DNA from: Bifidobacteriaceae bacterium
GTDB lineage: Bacteria; Actinomycetota; Actinomycetes; Actinomycetales; WQXJ01
Direction of reading: 5' to 3'
Length of the DNA: 64,000 nt
Assembly (NCBI GenBank): GCA_031272885.1
Contig: JAISSX010000057.1
Coordinates: forward strand, 186,001-250,000
Below the pieces are notes generated by a model. The model did no database searches. It was not told where the DNA came from and saw only the letters and a list, made by a program, of their open reading frames with translations. Below are positions 47,849 through 57,107 of the stretch, in pieces. Both the position numbers and the translations under genes were made by a program. The first letter of the stretch is position 1, and every line of letters begins with the position of its first letter.

Positions 47849-48249
47849 TAGTCTTCGACGCCAAACTCCTGGTCGCGTTCTACACACCCGGCCACTCACA
47901 CCAAGCACGAGCCGTCGCGGCGCTCGCCGCAGTCGCCACCGAACCAAGGGCGATGAGTGCACTGACCCTAGCCGAATTTCTGGTTCATCCCGCTGCCTCC
48001 GGTGCAACCACCAAAGCGGAAGCCAATGTCAAGGCACTGGGGATCGCGATCCGCGACATCCAACCCGAGGACGCCGCCCCGTTGGCTCGCCTCAGGGCCA
48101 GCACCGGTTTGAAGATGCCCGATGCCGTGGTGCTGCACCTAGCCATCAAGGAGGGTGCGTCTCTGCTCACCTTCGATGACCGCCTGGCGGCGGCCGCCCG
48201 GGACTACGGCGTCAAGGTTGTCGGGGCGGCAGACACCCAAACTGGTTAG
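47845..48249 (+). CDS. PIN-domain toxin (VapC-like)
   Basis: MIVFDAKLLVAFY...LAEFLVHP...MPDAVVLHLAIKEGASLLTFDDRLA. Confidence 0.85.
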   Translation: MIVFDAKLLVAFYTPGHSHQARAVAALAAVATEPRAMSALTLAEFLVHPAASGATTKAEANVKALGIAIRDIQPEDAAPLARLRASTGLKMPDAVVLHLAIKEGASLLTFDDRLAAAARDYGVKVVGAADTQTG

Positions 48250-49325
48250 CGCAGGCCGCGGGCCGGGTTGGGGGGCGCGGTCGATTCCCGGATTACCAGG
48301 CTGGGTTTGATCAGTTGGGGGCTGTTCAGGCCGTCCGGCGCGGCCACACCCTCAAGCAGGTCGGTCAGCAGGTCGAAGGCCTGGCGGCCCAGTTCGATGA
48401 AGTCTTGGCGAATGGTGGTGAGCGGCGGCTGGGCGAAGGCGGCCAACGGGTTGTCGTCGTAGCCCACCAGGGAGATGTCGCCCGGCACGGTCAGGCCGGC
48501 CTCGCGGATGGCGCGCATCGCCCCCAGGGCGATCTCATCGTTGGCGCAGACGATGGCGGTGATGGCGTCGCCGTAGGCGGCCAACAGTTCGCGGGCGGCA
48601 GCGTATCCGGAGGCCGGGCTCCAGTCGGCACAACGGAACGTCGGGTAATGCGGCAGGTGGGCGGCATCGAGCGTATCCAGAACACCCTTGGATCGCCGCC
48701 CTTGGGCCTCCACGCTGGGGGAATCCAGGATGAAAATCGACCGGTGGCCGGCCTCGATCAGGTGCTTGGCGGCCGCCACCGTGCCCTCGTATTCGTCGAT
48801 TGAGACACTGGGCAGCCGCGGGTTGTAACCGGGGTGCGGCGCGGTGGCGGCCACGGCCGGCAGGTAGGCGGGCAGGGCTTCGGCCACGGCCCGGCCCAGC
48901 GGGTCGAAATCGATGGCCACCACGCCGGCCAAAGCCTGGGAGGCCAGGGTGGCCACGGTCTTGCGCACGGCCTCTTCGTCTTCGCCCTCGGCCACCACGA
49001 TCAGCACCGCTAGGTCCTTCAACCGGGCGGACTGCTCGGTGCCGGCAATGACCCGGCTGTAGCCGAATTCGACCGTGTTGGAGGCCACCACGCCCACGGC
49101 GCGGGACCGGCCGGACACCAGTTGGGTGGCGGCGGCGTTGCCGAAGTAGCCCAGTTCGTCCATGGCCGCCTGGACCCGTTCCCGGGTCTTGCGCGCCACC
49201 TTGTCCGAACCTTCGACCACCCGCGAAACGGTGACGGTGGAAACACCGGCGTGCGCCGCGACATCGGCCAAGGTGGGCCGTTCCGGGAATCCAGTCACAC
49301 GCGGCATCGTACCCATGGCACCCAC
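48246..49325 (-). CDS. LacI family transcriptional regulator
   Basis: TLADVAAHAGVSTVTVSRVVEGSDKVARKTRERVQAAMDELGY. Confidence 0.96.
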   Translation of the reverse strand: MGAMGTMPRVTGFPERPTLADVAAHAGVSTVTVSRVVEGSDKVARKTRERVQAAMDELGYFGNAAATQLVSGRSRAVGVVASNTVEFGYSRVIAGTEQSARLKDLAVLIVVAEGEDEEAVRKTVATLASQALAGVVAIDFDPLGRAVAEALPAYLPAVAATAPHPGYNPRLPSVSIDEYEGTVAAAKHLIEAGHRSIFILDSPSVEAQGRRSKGVLDTLDAAHLPHYPTFRCADWSPASGYAAARELLAAYGDAITAIVCANDEIALGAMRAIREAGLTVPGDISLVGYDDNPLAAFAQPPLTTIRQDFIELGRQAFDLLTDLLEGVAAPDGLNSPQLIKPSLVIRESTAPPNPARGLR

Positions 49326-49333
49326 CTTCGGCC

Positions 49334-50176
49334 CTATCCCTTCACCGCCCCGGACATCAAGCCGGCCATGAAGTAGCGCTGCAGGAACAGGAAGATCATC
49401 GCGACTGGCAGGACGGCAATGACCGAGGCCGCCATCAGGCCACCCCAGTCAACCGAGTTGGCGCCCTTGAAGAACATGATGGCCGGCGTGATGGTGCGGT
49501 ACTTCTCCTGCGAGATGAAGATGTAGCCGAACATGAACTCGTTCCAGGCCGTGATGAAGGCATACAGGCCCACAGAGACGATGGACGGGATCATGATGGG
49601 CAGGATCACCCGGCGGATGGTGCCCAGCCGCCCGCAGCCATCCAGGACGGCGGCCTCTTCCAGCGACATCGGGATCGAGTCAAAGGCGGATGACAGCATG
49701 AAGGTGCAAAGCGGTATGACGAACGTGGTGTAGGCCAATATCAGGGACAGGTATGACTCCAGGATGCCCAGGTTGCGCATGGTGATGTAGAGCGGCACCA
49801 GCAGCAGCACGCCTGGGATCATCTGTGAGATCAGCATGGCCAGGTTCGAGAATCTGACCATGTGGTGGCGGAAGAAGCGGGAGAAGACGTAGCCGGCCAG
49901 GATTGAGATGACCAGGGACAACAGGCAGGCAGACAGGGCCACGATCATCGAGTTGCGGATGTAGGTGACGAAGCCGTGCTTGCCCAGCACGGAGGTGAAG
50001 TTCTCGAAGGTCAGATCCTTGGGCCACAGGGTGGGGATACGGGCCCTGACCTCGCGCTTCGGTTTGAGGGCGGATACCACCATCCAGAAGAACGGGAAGA
50101 TGCAGTAGATGGACAGCAGGGTCAGCAGGACGTAGGCGCCCAGGTTGCCCAGCCGGCGTTGGGTGCGGGTTTTCAT
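49334..50176 (-). CDS. carbohydrate ABC transporter permease (MalG-like)
   Basis: EEAAVLDGCGRLGTIRRVILPIMIPSIVSVGLYAFITAWNEFMF. Confidence 0.94.
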   Translation of the reverse strand: MKTRTQRRLGNLGAYVLLTLLSIYCIFPFFWMVVSALKPKREVRARIPTLWPKDLTFENFTSVLGKHGFVTYIRNSMIVALSACLLSLVISILAGYVFSRFFRHHMVRFSNLAMLISQMIPGVLLLVPLYITMRNLGILESYLSLILAYTTFVIPLCTFMLSSAFDSIPMSLEEAAVLDGCGRLGTIRRVILPIMIPSIVSVGLYAFITAWNEFMFGYIFISQEKYRTITPAIMFFKGANSVDWGGLMAASVIAVLPVAMIFLFLQRYFMAGLMSGAVKG

Positions 50177-50182
50177 GGCGCC

Positions 50183-51115
50183 TTACCCCACGATCTCTTC
50201 GCTCAGCTTGCGCCGGTAGCGGTAGTAGACAACGAAGATCAGCGAGGTGCCGATAAGCATCATGGTGGACAGCGCGGAGGCTTGGCCGACGTTGAACTCT
50301 TTCATGGAGTAGCGATAGATCAGGATGGGCAGGGTGATGGTGGCGTAGTTGGGGCCGCCTTCGGTCATCACCCAGATGAAGTCGAAGTTGACCGCGGTCC
50401 AGATGATGTGGATGAACACGATGATCAGCGAGACGGACCGCAGGTGGGGCATGGTGACGGAGATGAATCGCCGCCAGGGCGAGGCGCCGTCGATCTGGGC
50501 CGCCTCGTAGAGATCGCCTGGGATGGCTTGCAACGCGGCCAGGAACGAGATGGTGTAGTAGGGGAAGGACCGCCACACGTTGACGAAGATGACGGTGGGC
50601 ATGGCCCAGTGCTTGTTCCCCAGGAAGTTGATCGGCTGGTCGATCACGCCGAACTTGGTCAGCAGGTAGTTGACAATGCCGAAGTCCGGGTTCAGCATCC
50701 AGGCCCAAGTCATGCCGGCCACGATGATCGGCACCAGCCAGGGGATGAACGTCATCACCCGGAAGGCGGCTTGGCCGCGCACCTTGCGGTTGAGCAGCAG
50801 TGCGGCCACCAGCCCGATGGCGTATTCGCCCACCACCGAGCCGGCGGTCCACACCACGGTGTTGCGGACAGCGCCGCCAAAGTGCGGATCGGCTACTACC
50901 TCGCGGAAGTTGTCCAACCCGGCAAACCCGCTGACGGCGGGGTTGATCAGGTTGACGTGGTTGAAGGTATCGATCAGCACCTGCACCAGCGGGTAGCCGA
51001 TCAGTACCGCGAGGAAGATCCAGGCCGGGGCCAGGGCGGCCGCGGCGAAGCGCGAATCCGCCCTGTCCCTGGACACTGGCCTACGGCCGGTCCGCACCTT
51101 GGCTTTGGTTGCCAC
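50183..51115 (-). CDS. carbohydrate ABC transporter permease (MalF-like)
   Basis: YEAAQIDGASPWRRFISVTMPHLRSV. Confidence 0.94.
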   Translation of the reverse strand: MATKAKVRTGRRPVSRDRADSRFAAAALAPAWIFLAVLIGYPLVQVLIDTFNHVNLINPAVSGFAGLDNFREVVADPHFGGAVRNTVVWTAGSVVGEYAIGLVAALLLNRKVRGQAAFRVMTFIPWLVPIIVAGMTWAWMLNPDFGIVNYLLTKFGVIDQPINFLGNKHWAMPTVIFVNVWRSFPYYTISFLAALQAIPGDLYEAAQIDGASPWRRFISVTMPHLRSVSLIIVFIHIIWTAVNFDFIWVMTEGGPNYATITLPILIYRYSMKEFNVGQASALSTMMLIGTSLIFVVYYRYRRKLSEEIVG

Positions 51116-51156
51116 TTGTCAGTGCCTTTCGCTGCCTGAAGCGGTTTCCAGTGGGC

Positions 51157-52533
51157 TTATTGTGCCAGGTCACCGGAGTTGGCGAGGGCGTCGTTGATGG
51201 CGTTGCCCAGCCAAGCGGCGGCCTCTTCAGCGGACTGGCCTTCCTGCAGCACCAGGGCCACGGCGTCGATCTGGGCCTGGGTGATTTCGCCCAGCGCCAC
51301 CGGCGGATAGACCACGCCGTATTCCAGCAGGGCGGCGAAGTCCTTGACCCACTTCGAGTCGGTGCTGACGGTGCTGAGGGCCGAGCGGGTGGGGAAGGCG
51401 GCGGACTGCCAGGCTTCCGAGGCGAAGGCCTGCGACAGCAAGGTGGCGCCTTCCAGCACGTCCGAATCGGCCATCACCATCAGCGGCTTGGCTTCGATGT
51501 AGGTGGCCGTGTGGCCGCCCTCGGGATACGGCACCGGGTGGACCGAGATGTCGGCCATCTCGGGCACGGTCGATTCACGTTCGCTCAGCCAGTTGCCGGT
51601 GACAAAGGTGGCGGTCAGGCCGGTGACGAAGTTCTCGTCCGTCTCTTCCCAGCCGTAAGTGGCCGAGTTCGGGTTGGCGGCGCCCGAGGCCATCACGTCG
51701 ATGTAGAACTGGAAGGCCTTGGTGGCCTTGGCCAGTTCGGCCGGGTCATCGTTCCAGATGTTGCGGTAGCCGCCACCGGGTTGGGCGGTGGCCAGTTCGG
51801 CATCAACCTCGGCCAGGTAGACCAGCAGTTCCTGCGGCTCACGCACGCCGGTGCCGGTGACACCGAAGGCCGAGCTACCGGTGGCGTCTTCCACCTTGGT
51901 GCCGATGGCGATGACGTCTTCCCAGGTCTCGGGCACCGCGACGCCGGCCTCGGCCAGGATGTCGTCATGCACCAGGTAGGCGCGGGCGGTGGCCTCATAC
52001 GGGAAACCGATCACCTTGCCGTCGATGACCATGGCTTCCTTGACGGCATCGGACACCTTGTCCTTGTCTTCCCAGGTGTCCCAGGCGGCGGTCAGGTCAG
52101 CCAGGATGCCCAGCTTGTAGAACTCGCCCACATATTCGGGCAGGCCCCAGATGGCGTCCGGCAGGTTGCCGCCAGCGGCCGAGGCGATGATCTTTTCATG
52201 CAGCATGTCGTAGGTGAAGTTCTGCTGGTTGACGGTGTAGCCGGTGGCCTCTTCGAAGAGCCTGATCTGCTCCAGGCTGGCCGCTTCCGTATCGGCCCCT
52301 TCGGTCCAGCAGGTCCACAGTTCGATGGTGCCCTTGGATTCGGTGGAGCCGCCGTCATCGGTACCGGCGTCCGTGTCGGTACCGGCGTCCGTGTCGGTGC
52401 CTGCGTCCGCCGTGGTGGCGGTGTCGGAGCCGGCAGAGGCGGTTGAGTCGGTGTCCTTGCTGTCGCTGCCGCAACCGGCCAGCAGGAGGGGAACGGCGGC
52501 CAGCGCGGCCACCAGGGTCAGGTGCTTCTTCAT
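51157..52533 (-). CDS. extracellular sugar-binding lipoprotein
   Basis: MKKHLTLVAALAAVPLLLAGCGSDSK lipobox; SBP family 1-like; upstream of MalFG-like permeases. Confidence 0.92.
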   Translation of the reverse strand: MKKHLTLVAALAAVPLLLAGCGSDSKDTDSTASAGSDTATTADAGTDTDAGTDTDAGTDDGGSTESKGTIELWTCWTEGADTEAASLEQIRLFEEATGYTVNQQNFTYDMLHEKIIASAAGGNLPDAIWGLPEYVGEFYKLGILADLTAAWDTWEDKDKVSDAVKEAMVIDGKVIGFPYEATARAYLVHDDILAEAGVAVPETWEDVIAIGTKVEDATGSSAFGVTGTGVREPQELLVYLAEVDAELATAQPGGGYRNIWNDDPAELAKATKAFQFYIDVMASGAANPNSATYGWEETDENFVTGLTATFVTGNWLSERESTVPEMADISVHPVPYPEGGHTATYIEAKPLMVMADSDVLEGATLLSQAFASEAWQSAAFPTRSALSTVSTDSKWVKDFAALLEYGVVYPPVALGEITQAQIDAVALVLQEGQSAEEAAAWLGNAINDALANSGDLAQ

Positions 52534-52651
52534 TGAAAGGCCTTTCTTAGGCGTTATGGGCGGTATGGCGAAGCGGGCGGTGGCCCGTGGCGTCTCAGCG
52601 GTGAAGGCCGCCCGGGTCACCCGGCGTCCGGTGGGTACCGGACAGTCGAGT

Positions 52652-52667
52652 TGACTAACGTTTATCA
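52652..52667. promoter_or_regulatory. candidate LacI-family operator 1
   Basis: TGACTAACGTTTATCA, reverse complement TGATAAACGTTAGTCA. Confidence 0.6.
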
Positions 52668-52773
52668 TTCTGAGACACGGGACGGCTCGCTGTCAACTCC
52701 TGAGTTTTCGCACGTAGCAGAACCGCCAGCCCAGCTACCAGGCCAGTGAGGCTTGACGGGGCCGGGGGCCGTA

Positions 52774-52789
52774 TGATAATCGTTATTCA
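52774..52789. promoter_or_regulatory. candidate LacI-family operator 2
   Basis: TGATAATCGTTATTCA; shares TGATAAnCGTTAnnCA with site 1. Confidence 0.6.
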
Positions 52790-52866
52790 ATCGTGACCTT
52801 CGGGGCCAATGTTGGAACCGGCCAGCCGCGATCCACCGCCCGCCACCACTGCACCGGGAAGACGCC

Positions 52867-54990
52867 ATGAGCCAACTCACGTGGGGACACCACCAGTTCC
52901 CCCTCACCCTCACCTGGGACACCGACGCCCCGGTCGCCCTCAGCCTGGCCCCTGGCGCCGCCCGGCCTGCCACCGCCCCCGGCCCCCACCTGGCCGAGGT
53001 GCTGGTCTTAGGCCAGGGTCGCGGCCTCACCTCCATCCTGTTGGCCCGTAGCGCCGTGGGTGACCGGTTGCGTTACCGCACCCACCAAGAGGTGCCCGAT
53101 GGCGCGTGGCAGACCCTCGTCATTGAGCAGGCCGATCCGCTGACCGGCCTACTGGTGACCAGCCGCCTGACCTACACCGCCGGTTCCACCACCTACCGCG
53201 CCACCACCACCGTCACCAACCAGGGCACGGAGCCACAGGTGCTGCAGGCAATCGGTTCGGTCGTGTTGGGCGGCCTGGGTGGTACCGACGGCCTGATCGG
53301 CCAACGGACCGAGGCCGCCGTCTGGGCCGCCCGCTCCGAGTGGTGCGCCGAATCGCGCTGGTACGCCACGCCCCTGGCCGCGCCGGGCGGCCTGGCGGAC
53401 ATCGACCCGGCCACCCACGGCGGACAGGCCCGCGGCACCTGGGCCCTGACCGGCCGGTCCACCTGGCCCTGCGACGGCCACCTGCCCATGGGCGCCCTGA
53501 CCGGGCCCACCGGCCAGGCGCTGGCCTGGCAGATCGAGATCAACGGGCCGTGGCGCTGGGAACTGGACACCAGCGGCAGCGCGGCTGATCCCTTTGCCCT
53601 GGCGCTGGGCGGCCCCACCGACCTGGACCACGCCTGGGCCGTCAACCTGGAACCCGGCCAGGCCTTCACCACCGTGCCGGTCTCCTTCGCCTACTCGGAC
53701 CAGGGCCTGGACGGCGCTCTGCAGCAGTTGACCCGTCACCGCCGCGCCTCCCACCGGCCCTTTACGGCCGATGCCGCCCGGCCCCTGGTCTTCAACGACT
53801 ACATGAACGCCCTGATGGGTGACCCAACCACGGAGAAACTGCTCCCCCTGATCGAGGCGGCCGCGGCGGTTGGTGCCCAGGTCTTCTGCATCGACGCCGG
53901 CTGGTATGACGACGGTGGCGACTGGTGGCCATCGGTGGGAGCCTGGGAGCCGTCCACAGTGCGCTTCGGTGAACTGGGCCTGACCGGCGTACTGGAACGC
54001 ATCCGCCAGGCTGGCATGGCGCCTGGCCTGTGGGTAGAACCGGAAGTGGTTGGGGTCGAGTCACCGGTGGCGAGCACCCTGCCCGAAGAGGCCTTCATGC
54101 ATCGTCTTGGCCGGCGCATCGTGGAGCAGAAGCGTTACCTCTTGGACCTGCGTTCGCAGGCCGCTCGCGACTACCTTGACTCCGTTTTCGACCGGCTGAT
54201 CAGGCAATACGGCGCCCGTTACTTCAAGTGGGACTACAACGTCACACCGGGCCTGGGGCCGGACGATGCCGGCGTGCTCGCGCCCGGCGCCGGCCTGCTG
54301 GAGCATGCTCGCGCCCACTTGGCGTGGTTGGAGCAGCTTCGTGCTCGCTACCCGGAGGTCATCTTCGAGGCGTGCTCATCCGGTGCTCAGCGCATGGACC
54401 CCGCCACTTTGGCCTACTACGACCTGCAGTCCACCTCGGACCAGCAGGACTACCGCCGCTACGCCACCATTGCCGCCGCCGCGCCGGCCATCATGCCCCC
54501 GGAGCAGGCCGGCAACTGGGCCTACCCGCAGCCCGAATGGGACCTGGAGCAGACGGCCTTCACGCTGGTCACAGGCCTGTCCGGCCGGCTCTACCTGTCC
54601 GGCCACCCCAACCGCCTGTCCGCCGCCCAGCTCGCCCTGGTGCAAGAGGCGGCCGCCCTCTACCCGGCGGTGATCAACCACCACGTGGCGGCGGTGCCGA
54701 CCTGGCCTCTTGGCCTACCGGGTTGGGACGACTCCCTGGTCGCTTTGGCCACGGTGGCCGATGGTGCGGCACTGGTTTTCGTTTGGCACCGCCCCACGGC
54801 CACCTCGCCCAAGGGTCTGGCCGCCCTGCCGCTGGCCGATTGGGCCGGCGCCACGGCCAAGGTCGAAACGGTCTTCCCCACGGAACTGGCCGCCTGGCCC
54901 GCTACCTGGGACGCGACATCGGGCACCCTCAACCTGAACCTGGACGGCATTGGCGAGGCCGCCCGTGTCTTCCGTCTGACCCGCGACTAG
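52867..54990 (+). CDS. alpha-galactosidase (GH36)
   Basis: FCIDAGWYDDGGDWWPSVGAW; PGLWVEPEVVG; KWDYNVTPG; FEACSSGAQRMD. Confidence 0.95.
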   Translation: MSQLTWGHHQFPLTLTWDTDAPVALSLAPGAARPATAPGPHLAEVLVLGQGRGLTSILLARSAVGDRLRYRTHQEVPDGAWQTLVIEQADPLTGLLVTSRLTYTAGSTTYRATTTVTNQGTEPQVLQAIGSVVLGGLGGTDGLIGQRTEAAVWAARSEWCAESRWYATPLAAPGGLADIDPATHGGQARGTWALTGRSTWPCDGHLPMGALTGPTGQALAWQIEINGPWRWELDTSGSAADPFALALGGPTDLDHAWAVNLEPGQAFTTVPVSFAYSDQGLDGALQQLTRHRRASHRPFTADAARPLVFNDYMNALMGDPTTEKLLPLIEAAAAVGAQVFCIDAGWYDDGGDWWPSVGAWEPSTVRFGELGLTGVLERIRQAGMAPGLWVEPEVVGVESPVASTLPEEAFMHRLGRRIVEQKRYLLDLRSQAARDYLDSVFDRLIRQYGARYFKWDYNVTPGLGPDDAGVLAPGAGLLEHARAHLAWLEQLRARYPEVIFEACSSGAQRMDPATLAYYDLQSTSDQQDYRRYATIAAAAPAIMPPEQAGNWAYPQPEWDLEQTAFTLVTGLSGRLYLSGHPNRLSAAQLALVQEAAALYPAVINHHVAAVPTWPLGLPGWDDSLVALATVADGAALVFVWHRPTATSPKGLAALPLADWAGATAKVETVFPTELAAWPATWDATSGTLNLNLDGIGEAARVFRLTRD

Positions 54991-54993
54991 CGG

Positions 54994-55020
54994 CGTTATT
55001 TTGACTTACTCAAAATAACG
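54994..55020. promoter_or_regulatory. perfect inverted repeat, candidate Fur/PerR-type operator
   Basis: CGTTATTTTGA-CTTAC-TCAAAATAACG, immediately upstream of fur-like gene. Confidence 0.75.
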
Positions 55021-55036
55021 GCCTAGGCTCGGGCTC

Positions 55037-55468
55037 GTGACGGGCTTGGAGCAGGTGGTGCGGCGGGCGGGGCTCAAGGCCACGCGCGGCCGCCTGGCCG
55101 TGCTCCAAGCCCTTGAAGGCGCCCCCCACGCCGACGCCGAAGCCATTTACCAGACCGTGCGGCAACAAATCCCCACCACCTCCATCCAGTCCGTCCACAA
55201 CATCTTGGGCGACTTCACGCGGGTGGGCCTGGCCCGGCGCATCGAACCGGCCCACTCCCCCGCCCTCTACGAGCGCCGGGTGGGCGACAACCACCACCAT
55301 CTGGTGTGCCGCGGCTGCGGCATAGTTCACGACGTCGACTGCGTGGTGGGCGCCGCCCCCTGCCTGACGCCATCGGACGACCACGGCTTCCAGCTCGCCG
55401 AAGCGGAAGTCACCTTCTGGGGCCTTTGCCCCACCTGCTCCACCCGCACCGCGGGCGAACCAGGCTAG
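55037..55468 (+). CDS. Fur family regulator (PerR/CatR-like)
   Basis: GLKATRGRLAVLQAL; HHHLVCRGCGIVHDVDC; CPTCS. Confidence 0.9.
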   Translation: MTGLEQVVRRAGLKATRGRLAVLQALEGAPHADAEAIYQTVRQQIPTTSIQSVHNILGDFTRVGLARRIEPAHSPALYERRVGDNHHHLVCRGCGIVHDVDCVVGAAPCLTPSDDHGFQLAEAEVTFWGLCPTCSTRTAGEPG

Positions 55469-55492
55469 ACCAAGCCAGACCAAGGAGACACC

Positions 55493-56941
55493 ATGACCCA
55501 ACCCCCCGCCACCACCACCCAGACCGGCGCCCCCGTCGGCTCGGACGAGCACTCGCTGACCGTTGGCCCCGACGGCCCCACCGTGCTCCATGACCGCTAC
55601 CTGGTGGAAAAGCTGGCCCAGTTCAACCGCGAACGCATCCCGGAGCGGATTGTCCACGCCAAGGGCGGCGGCGCCTTCGGCGAGTTCGTGGTCACCGCGG
55701 ACGTGTCCGCCTACACCCGCGCCGCCGTCTTCCAGCCCGGCACCACCACCGAGATGCTGGCCCGCTTCAGTTCCGTGGCCGGCGAGCAGGGCTCCCCGGA
55801 CACCTGGCGCGACGTGCGCGGCTTCGCCCTGAAGTTCTACACCACCGAAGGCAACCTGGACATTGTGGGCAACAACACGCCCGTCTTCTTCATCCGAGAT
55901 GCCATCAAGTTCCCGGACTTCATCCATTCGCAAAAGCGCCTGCCGGATTCGGGCCTGCGCAACGCAGACATGCAGTGGGACTTCTGGACCCTCTCGCCCG
56001 AATCGGCCCACCAGGTGACCTACCTGATGGGCGACCGCGGCCTGCCCCGTTCGTGGCGGCAGATGAACGGCTACGGCTCGCACACCTACCAGTGGATCAA
56101 CGCCGCCGGCGAGCGCTTCTGGGTCAAGTACCACTTCATCGCCCGCCAAGGCACCGAAGAGTTGGATGAGGCGGCAGCGGAAGCCATCGCCGGCGCCAAT
56201 GCCGACTACTACCGGCAGGACCTGTTCGACGCCATCGCCCACGGTGACTTCCCCGTTTGGGACGTCAAGGTGCAAATCATGCCCTACGCCGAGGCCCTGA
56301 CCTACCGCTTCAACCCGTTCGACCTGACCAAGGTGTGGCCGCACAGCGACTACCCCCTGATCGACGTGGGCCACTTCACGCTGGACCGCAACCCGCTCAA
56401 CTTCTTCGCCGAGATTGAGCAGGCCGCCTTCAGCCCCTCCAACCTGGTGCCGGGCACCGACATTAGCCCGGACAAGATGCTGATGGCGCGCGTTTTCAGT
56501 TACCCAGACGCCCAGCGCTACCGGGTGGGTACCAACTACAACCAGATTCCGGTCAACGCGCCGCACGCCGCCGCCGTTCACAGCTACACCCAGGACGGCG
56601 CCCAGGCTCACTACTACGACTCGCCCACCAAGCCGGTCTACGCGCCCAACTCGTTCGGCGGTCCGGTGGCCGATGCCGCGGCGGCCGGCGAGGGTGGTTG
56701 GGCGGCCGATGGCGAGTTGCAGCGGGCGGCCGCCACCCTCCACGCCGAGGATGACGACTTCGGGCAGGCCGGTTCGCTTTACCGGGACGTCTTCAGCCCC
56801 GAGTCGAAGGCTCGCTTCATCGCCACGCTGACCGGCCAGGGCCGGGCGCTGACGGTGCCGGGCATCAAGGCCCGCTTCATCGACTACTGGACCAAGGTGG
56901 ACGCGGACCTCGGCGCCACCCTGGCCGCCGCCCTGGCCTAG
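55493..56941 (+). CDS. katA: catalase (monofunctional, heme)
   Basis: [58 protein letters not shown]. Confidence 0.97.
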   Translation: MTQPPATTTQTGAPVGSDEHSLTVGPDGPTVLHDRYLVEKLAQFNRERIPERIVHAKGGGAFGEFVVTADVSAYTRAAVFQPGTTTEMLARFSSVAGEQGSPDTWRDVRGFALKFYTTEGNLDIVGNNTPVFFIRDAIKFPDFIHSQKRLPDSGLRNADMQWDFWTLSPESAHQVTYLMGDRGLPRSWRQMNGYGSHTYQWINAAGERFWVKYHFIARQGTEELDEAAAEAIAGANADYYRQDLFDAIAHGDFPVWDVKVQIMPYAEALTYRFNPFDLTKVWPHSDYPLIDVGHFTLDRNPLNFFAEIEQAAFSPSNLVPGTDISPDKMLMARVFSYPDAQRYRVGTNYNQIPVNAPHAAAVHSYTQDGAQAHYYDSPTKPVYAPNSFGGPVADAAAAGEGGWAADGELQRAAATLHAEDDDFGQAGSLYRDVFSPESKARFIATLTGQGRALTVPGIKARFIDYWTKVDADLGATLAAALA

Positions 56942-56955
56942 ACGAACCCGGTTGC

Positions 56956-56988
56956 CTCCGGCCGCCGGCGCCACGCCGGCCGCCGGAG
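56956..56988. terminator. 15-bp hairpin (one mismatch) downstream of catalase
   Basis: CTCCGGCCGCCGGCG-CCA-CGCCGGCCGCCGGAG. Confidence 0.6.
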
Positions 56989-57012
56989 AAAGGTGGTGGC
57001 CACTCACAACCA

Positions 57013-57043
57013 GTCTGCTCCGCGCGCAACGCGCGGAGCAGAC
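57013..57043. terminator. perfect 14-bp hairpin with CAA triloop between convergent catalase and serpin genes
   Basis: GTCTGCTCCGCGCG-CAA-CGCGCGGAGCAGAC. Confidence 0.75.
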
Positions 57044-57107
57044 GGCCGGACCCATCCACGTTCGCTACGCCGCCGCCTTCCCCCGGCGGCCTACGTAGGT
57101 ATCTCAG

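Noticed and set aside
47579-48249. VapBC-like pair as a novel defence system
   Set aside because: Looks like an ordinary PIN toxin-antitoxin module with overlapping genes; no associated defence genes
55010-57055. 681-aa minus-strand ORF opposite fur/catalase
   Set aside because: Antisense artefact; catalase and Fur-like proteins on the plus strand are conserved families
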